NCBI GenBank assembly: GCA_965242505.1
Contig: OZ251449.1
Span: 2,604,001 to 2,668,000 of the forward strand
Direction: 5' to 3'
From: UBA2966 sp965242505
Lineage (GTDB): Bacteria; Pseudomonadota; Alphaproteobacteria; UBA2966
DNA: 64,000 nt
The translations under genes were made by a program, and so were the position numbers. Positions 59,700 to 64,000 of this stretch are shown piece by piece. The notes below the pieces were generated by a model. The model searched no databases. It saw nothing but the letters and a program-made list of their open reading frames with translations, and was not told the DNA's origin. Position 1 is the stretch's first letter; the number at the start of each line of letters is the position of its first letter.

Positions 59700-59898
59700 A
59701 TACGCGGCGAACCGACTCGTCCGGGTAAGGCCCGGAAGGGACGGTGGATTCGGACCGGAGCAAGAGCGGAAGGCCGCTTCGTCGGAATCGGCCTCGTGGT
59801 CGCCGACGCCGATCTTGACCGCCGCCCTGTTCAGGCTGCCGTAGGCCGCCCCGTGACCGCCTCCTGCGATACGCCCGGAACCGTCCGCGACGAAGGCG

Positions 59899-61860
59899 TC
59901 AGGTCACCAGTTCCGGGCGGTCGCGGTAGTGGTCCAGGGCTTCGGGATTGGCCATGGCGTCGGTGTTCCTCACGGGCCGGCCGTGAACCACCTCCCGCAC
60001 CGCGAGCTCCGTGATCTTGCCCGAGATGGTGCGCGGCACGTCGGGCACTTGCAGGACCTTCGCGGGCGCGTGCCGGGGCGAGACGTTCCGGCGTATCCGC
60101 GCCTTGATCCGGTCGGCCAGATCGTCGTCGAGCATCAGTCCCTCGCGCAGACGGACGAACAGGACGACGCGGATGTCGCCCCGCCACTCCTGGCCGACTG
60201 CCAGACCCTCCTCGACCTCGTCCAGCTGCTCCACCTGCCGGTAGATCTCCGCCGTGCCGATGCGCACGCCGCCGGGGTTGAGAACGGCATCGGAGCGTCC
60301 GTGGATGATCATGCCGTCGTGGTCGGTCAACTCGCACCAGTCACCGTGCCGCCAGACCCCTGGATAGACCTCGAAATAGGCTTCGCGGTACCTGGAGCCG
60401 TCCGGGTCGTTCCAGAACGAGACCGGCATGGACGGGAAGGAGGACGTGCAGACGAGCTCGCCGCGCTCTCCCCGCGCGGGGTTCCCGTCCGCGTCGAAAA
60501 CATCCACCGCCATGCCGAGCGCCCGGGTCTGGAGCTCGCCTCGCCAGACGGGACCCGCGGGATTGCCCCCGAGGAAACATCCCATGATGTCCGTGCCGCC
60601 CGAGATGGAGGACAGGCAAACGTCCCTCTTGATGCGCTCGTAGACGAAATCGAACGACTCGGGCGCCAGCACCGACCCCGTCGTCAGAATCGCCTTCACC
60701 GAGGACAGGTCGTGCGAATCGATGGGCGACAACCCCCGATTCCGCACCGCGTCGATGTACTTGGCGGACGTCCCCAGGACGGTCATCTTCTCGGCGTCCG
60801 CGTAGTCGAAGACGGCGTTGCCGTCCGGATGAAAGGGCGATCCGTCGTAGAGCAGCAACGTCGCCCCGGACGCGAGGCCCGCCACGAGCCAGTTCCACAT
60901 CATCCAGCCGCAGGTCGTGAAGTAGTAGAGCCGATCGCCCGGCTTGATGTCCGAGTGGAGGCGGTGTTCCTTCAGGCTCTGCAGGAGCGACCCGCCGTGC
61001 CCGTGCACGATGCACTTGGGCAGGCCCGTCGTGCCCGACGAGTAGAGGATGGCCAGGGGATCGTTGAAGTTCACTTGCGCGAAGTCGATGTCGCGGGCTT
61101 CGTGGCCAGCGATCAGATCCTCGAACAGGACCGTCCCGGGAAGGCCGTCGAGCGGGGGTTCGTCGCGCGAATACGGGACGATCACGGTCCGTTCGAGATC
61201 GCCGAGTTCCCTTTGCAGCGCGGCGACGCGTTCGAGGGAATCGAACCGCTGGCCGTTGTAGAAATATCCGTCGCCCGCAAACAGGACTTTGGGGGCGATC
61301 TGCCCGAAACGGTCGAGCAGGCCCTTGACGCCGAAGTCCGGCGAGCACGACGACCAGATCGCGCCCAGGCTCGTCGCCGCCAGCATGGCGATGACGGTCT
61401 CGGGCATGTTGGGCATGAAACCCGCCACCCGGTCGCCCTTCGCGACGCCCATGGCCGCGAGCGCCCGCGCCGTTCGCGAGACCAGGTCGTACACTTCGTT
61501 GAAGGTGAGTTCCCGGCGGATCCGGTCCTCGCCCCGAAAGACCATGGCGACCGTGTCGTCTCGCCGCCGCAGCAGATTTTCCGGAAAACTCAGCCGGGCG
61601 TCGGGAAACCAGCGGGCGCCGGGCATTCGATGCTTGTCGGCGACGACGCGCTCGCCACGCGTCTCCGCCACGACTCCGCAGAAGTCCCAGAGCGAAAGCC
61701 AGAACTTCTCGTCCTCCTCGACCGTCCAGCGCCGGAAAGCCGGAAAATCCCGGAAGGCCACGTCCCAGCGTTCTTCCATGGCGCGCATGAACGCGCGCAT
61801 GTTGGTCCGCTCGGCGCGGTCAGGCGCCGGCGTCCACAACGGTCGGATATCGTCCTGCAT
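59899..61860 (-). CDS. Acetoacetyl-CoA synthetase
   Basis: A 653-aa acyl-adenylate-forming enzyme that activates acetoacetate (or a related beta-keto acid) to its CoA ester. The N-terminal ACAS-type region has FWLSLWDFCGVVA; AMP motif LYSSGTTGLPKCIVHGHGG; later GGTDIMGCF, GDWCELTDHDGMIIHGRSD and the catalytic lysine in RTISGKITE. Length and NPAGPVWRGELQ fit AacS. It may serve polyhydroxybutyrate or ketone-body use. It converges with dnaA; about 200 bases between hold nothing I can name. Confidence 0.92.
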   Translation of the reverse strand: MQDDIRPLWTPAPDRAERTNMRAFMRAMEERWDVAFRDFPAFRRWTVEEDEKFWLSLWDFCGVVAETRGERVVADKHRMPGARWFPDARLSFPENLLRRRDDTVAMVFRGEDRIRRELTFNEVYDLVSRTARALAAMGVAKGDRVAGFMPNMPETVIAMLAATSLGAIWSSCSPDFGVKGLLDRFGQIAPKVLFAGDGYFYNGQRFDSLERVAALQRELGDLERTVIVPYSRDEPPLDGLPGTVLFEDLIAGHEARDIDFAQVNFNDPLAILYSSGTTGLPKCIVHGHGGSLLQSLKEHRLHSDIKPGDRLYYFTTCGWMMWNWLVAGLASGATLLLYDGSPFHPDGNAVFDYADAEKMTVLGTSAKYIDAVRNRGLSPIDSHDLSSVKAILTTGSVLAPESFDFVYERIKRDVCLSSISGGTDIMGCFLGGNPAGPVWRGELQTRALGMAVDVFDADGNPARGERGELVCTSSFPSMPVSFWNDPDGSRYREAYFEVYPGVWRHGDWCELTDHDGMIIHGRSDAVLNPGGVRIGTAEIYRQVEQLDEVEEGLAVGQEWRGDIRVVLFVRLREGLMLDDDLADRIKARIRRNVSPRHAPAKVLQVPDVPRTISGKITELAVREVVHGRPVRNTDAMANPEALDHYRDRPELVT

Positions 61861-61917
61861 CGAGCTCTCTCCCGTTCGCGAGCCCCGGTCGATCCGGACA
61901 ACGTTCCGTTGGCGAAT

Positions 61918-62286
61918 CTAGCCGCCATCCGCGGGCTCGCGCTCGCCGGTATCGGCGAGGCGCCCCAGGACATCGCGGGCTCGCGCCCGGTGACCGTCCG
62001 TGACGTGGCGGCGCACGGCGCCGATGGCCGCCGCCAGAACCGCCGCGTCGTCGGTGAAGCCGAGACCGGCAATGAAGTCCGGGATCATGTCGGCGGGAAC
62101 CACGAAATAGCCGAGCGCCCCCAACAGCACCGCCTGGACGCGGCGCGGGGTCTTGGGATCCGCGGCGCAGTAATAGGCGGCGACGGCTTCGTCCAGGAAC
62201 GGCACGCGCCCCAAGGTGCGCCGGACCTTGTTCCAGAATCCTCCCGGTTCGGCGCTTGAACCGGCCCCATGATCGGAAGGCGGCAT
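61918..62286 (-). CDS. DUF1232 (YkvA-like) membrane protein
   Basis: A 122-aa protein with the YkvA/DUF1232 motif: AVAAYYCAADPKTPRRVQAV, then LLGALGYFVVPADMIPDFIAGLGFTDDAAVLAAAI. One or two hydrophobic hairpins suggest a membrane or membrane-associated protein. Function not well known in the family. Confidence 0.85.
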   Translation of the reverse strand: MPPSDHGAGSSAEPGGFWNKVRRTLGRVPFLDEAVAAYYCAADPKTPRRVQAVLLGALGYFVVPADMIPDFIAGLGFTDDAAVLAAAIGAVRRHVTDGHRARARDVLGRLADTGEREPADGG

Positions 62287-62405
62287 CCTTCACATATAGG
62301 AAGGGGCGACGCGGTCCGCAACGGATATCCTGTCGCGCATCGGAATGCGATCTGCTAAACCAGCGCGCCGACGAACGACATCGGCCGGAAACGAGGGGGA
62401 TATCC

Positions 62406-63170
62406 ATGGAACTCGGAGGAGCGGCCGCCATCGTGACCGGCGGCGCATCGGGTCTCGGGGCCGCGACGGCTCGCGCGCTCGCCGCGGCCGGCGCCAAGGT
62501 CGCGATCTTCGACGTCAACGCGGAGGCCGCCAGGTCGGTCGCCTCCGAGATTGACGGGCTGGGCCTCGAATGCGACGTCGCGAGCGACGAGGCGGCGCGG
62601 GCCGCCGTCGCGTCCGCGCGGGAGGCGCACGGCGCCGCCCGGGTGCTCGTCAACTGCGCCGGCATCGGCCCGCCAGGCCGCGCCGTCAGCCGCCGCGGGC
62701 CTCTTCCGCTTGACGATTTCCGCAGGATCATCGAGATCAACCTGATCGGGACGTTCAACTGCGCGCGTCTCGCGGCCGCCGACATGCTCGAACAGGACCC
62801 CGTCAACGACGATGGCGAACGCGGAGTGATCGTGAACACCTCGTCGGTCGCGGCCTACGACGGTCAGATCGGGCAGCCGGCCTACGCGGCGTCCAAGGGC
62901 GGCATCGTCGCGCTCACCCTGCCGCTCGCGCGCGAATTCGCCCCGCGGGGCATTCGGGTCATGACCGTAGCCCCGGGGCTGTTCGCGACGCCGTTGATGT
63001 TTTCGTTGCCGGAAGAGGCACAGAAGGCGCTCGGCGAGAGCGTCCCGTTCCCGTCCCGGCTCGGCGACGTGGAGGAGTACGCATCGATGGTCCTCTACAT
63101 CTGCGGGAACCGGATGCTCAACGGCGAGGTCGTCCGGCTGGACGGGGCGTTGCGCATGGCGCCGAAATAG
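62406..63170 (+). CDS. SDR-family 3-hydroxyacyl-CoA dehydrogenase-like enzyme
   Basis: A 254-aa short-chain dehydrogenase: NAD loop TGGASGLGAATARAL, NCAGIGP, the catalytic Ser-Tyr-Lys in NTSSVAAYDG and YAASKGGIVA. GFNTIR-like substrate segment FNCARLAAADML and the sequence PGLFATPLMFSLPEE place it close to type II 3-hydroxyacyl-CoA dehydrogenases (17-beta-HSD10 group). Likely acts in beta-oxidation of branched or short acyl-CoAs. GAGGGGG precedes the ATG. Confidence 0.9.
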   Translation: MELGGAAAIVTGGASGLGAATARALAAAGAKVAIFDVNAEAARSVASEIDGLGLECDVASDEAARAAVASAREAHGAARVLVNCAGIGPPGRAVSRRGPLPLDDFRRIIEINLIGTFNCARLAAADMLEQDPVNDDGERGVIVNTSSVAAYDGQIGQPAYAASKGGIVALTLPLAREFAPRGIRVMTVAPGLFATPLMFSLPEEAQKALGESVPFPSRLGDVEEYASMVLYICGNRMLNGEVVRLDGALRMAPK

Positions 63171-63207
63171 GGCGTTTCGCCCCACTCCGCGCGAGACGTA
63201 TCCGCGA

Positions 63208-63618
63208 ATGGGGCAGAACGGCCCGCCCCCGGTCGACGCTCCGCCCAGCGCGGCGGATATCGAAGCGTCGGCGTCCGCGATCTACGAGTCGCTTCCCGAG
63301 GGGTTTCGCGCGCTGACGAGCGCCGTCGTTTTCCAGGTCGTGGAATTTCCCGATTCGGAAACCATGAAGGATCTGGGCGTCGACGACGCGTTCGATCTGC
63401 TCGGTCTCTACCGCGGCGTGAGCCTCGACCAGCGAAGCGTTCTCGATACCCCGACCGACGTCGACATCGTATTTCTCTACCGCCGCCCCATCCTCGATTA
63501 CTGGTGCGAGACGGGCGAATCCCTCGCGGCGATCGTGCGCAACGTACTGGTTCACGAAATCGGCCACCATTTCGGACTGTCGGACGCGGACATGGAAGCG
63601 ATCGAACGCGAGGATTGA
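63208..63618 (+). CDS. Small metallopeptidase (zincin) family protein
   Basis: A 136-aa protein of the small zincin-like family (PF06262-type): FQVVEFPDSETM, LLGLYRGVSL, and the zinc site VLVHEIGHHFGLSDADME. Substrate unknown. It follows the SDR gene in the same direction; the composite-repeat end block begins right after the stop. Confidence 0.88.
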   Translation: MGQNGPPPVDAPPSAADIEASASAIYESLPEGFRALTSAVVFQVVEFPDSETMKDLGVDDAFDLLGLYRGVSLDQRSVLDTPTDVDIVFLYRRPILDYWCETGESLAAIVRNVLVHEIGHHFGLSDADMEAIERED

Positions 63619-63640
63619 CCCGCATTTCCCATACCGGCCG
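63619..63640. repeat. Terminal block of the composite intergenic repeat
   Basis: CCCGCATTTCCCATACCGG, the same end block as at 27988-28006 and, inverted, near 11222 and 25636. Only this block is present. Similarity to the other copies stops here, as if a deletion or recombination had used the repeat. Confidence 0.6.
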
Positions 63641-64000
63641 CTCTCCGTCCGCTGGTCGTTCCGAACCACCCGGGGGACCATGGCGGGCGAGGTCCTCGCG
63701 GCCGCCTCGGAGGCCGACATCGTCATCGTCGGCAAATCGGACCGGGCGTACCCGCAACGCGCGAAGCTCGGCTCTGCGGCGCGGACCTTGAGCGCCCGGT
63801 CTCCCAGCGCCGTGCTTATCGCGCACCACCGTTTCGTCGCCGCGGAGTATTCGCCGACCGGCGCCATTCTGGCGGCTTACGACGATACGCCGACCGGGGA
63901 CCATGCGCTTCGCCTGGCCGCCCGGGTCGCCCTGAGCGAGAGGCGCCCCGTCACGGTCCTCCTCCCGGCCTCCAGGCGAACGGCTCCGAGACTGGAAGAA
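63641..64000 (+). CDS. Universal-stress-protein-like, 5'-truncated and cut by the window end
   Basis: An open frame from the repeat to the window edge (ATG at 63680; in-frame codons before it read LSVRWSFRTTRG). The visible 107 residues from the ATG include AAASEADIVIVGKSDR, SARSPSAVLIAHH and the start of a second unit GAILAAYDDTPTGDHALRLA, which look like the end of one UspA domain and the start of another. A normal UspA domain should have ~100 residues before LSVRWSF; here the repeat stands there instead. I think the 5' part was lost, but an internal start is possible. Low confidence about function. Confidence 0.5.

Noticed and set aside
59700..59898. Terminator or RNA gene between dnaA and acetoacetyl-CoA synthetase
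   Set aside because: Only a weak short stem (CCGGGTAAGGCCCGG) is visible and no RNA family features. Nothing solid to report.

Overview
The window is about 64 kb of very GC-rich chromosomal DNA (near 68 % by eye). It carries long antisense open frames, frequent GTG/TTG starts and many 4-base start/stop overlaps. Gene content and order point to an alphaproteobacterium, most likely in or near Rhodospirillales: secB/tim44/mltA/smr, hslUV next to hisBHAFE, mutM/ech/rpsT/dnaA, metX-metW, and a Tat-exported formate dehydrogenase with DUF3305/DUF3306 partners. I saw no rRNA, tRNA or CRISPR array.

Layout. 0-6.8 kb: two tandem ~3.4 kb units, each with one single-chain restriction-modification enzyme; the copies differ mainly in patches of the specificity region. 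6.8-9.7 kb: a class III aminotransferase and a frameshifted amidase. 9.7-11.25 kb: an IS481-family element that has split a composite intergenic repeat. 11.3-27.9 kb: a respiratory formate dehydrogenase island. It holds the three structural subunits, a TorD-like chaperone, a small Tat protein, DUF3305 and DUF3306, an iron-sulfur protein, two unusual cytochrome c fusions, an Mrp/NBP35 ATPase with three neighbours of poorly known function, and a tungstate/molybdate ABC transporter. 28.4-28.8 kb: an orphan NHLP-type RiPP precursor and the remnant of a second copy. 28.9-33.6 kb: glyoxalase II, two GSTs, a methyltransferase and metW-metX. 33.9-36.9 kb: chorismate mutase, hisC and prephenate/arogenate dehydrogenase. 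36.9-45.1 kb: DUF2125 protein, secB, tim44-like, mltA, lutABC, smr and a CDP-alcohol phosphatidyltransferase. 45.1-45.65 kb: a low-GC insert with one unknown gene. 45.7-51.9 kb: hslUV diverging from a histidine operon that includes a GNAT gene and ends in an in-frame hisE-HIT fusion. 51.9-54.9 kb: three oxidoreductases, two resembling a sulfolactate racemising pair. 54.9-59.7 kb: mutM, ech, rpsT, rhodanese and dnaA. 59.9-64 kb: acetoacetyl-CoA synthetase, YkvA-like protein, an SDR dehydrogenase, a small zincin and a 5'-truncated universal-stress-protein-like gene running off the end.

How the genes work together. The formate dehydrogenase island reads as one functional unit. Tungstate or molybdate is imported, the catalytic subunit is matured by chaperone and Fe-S factors and exported by Tat, and electrons leave through cytochrome b and possibly the periplasmic cytochrome c fusions. 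A modular palindromic repeat recurs in at least six intergenic spots and marks several rearrangements: the IS insertion, the truncated stress-protein gene, and spacers beside tup, metX and secB. The best candidates for undescribed biology are the duplicated restriction enzyme, the cytochrome fusions and unknown small proteins of the formate dehydrogenase island, the orphan RiPP precursor, and the hisE-HIT fusion.
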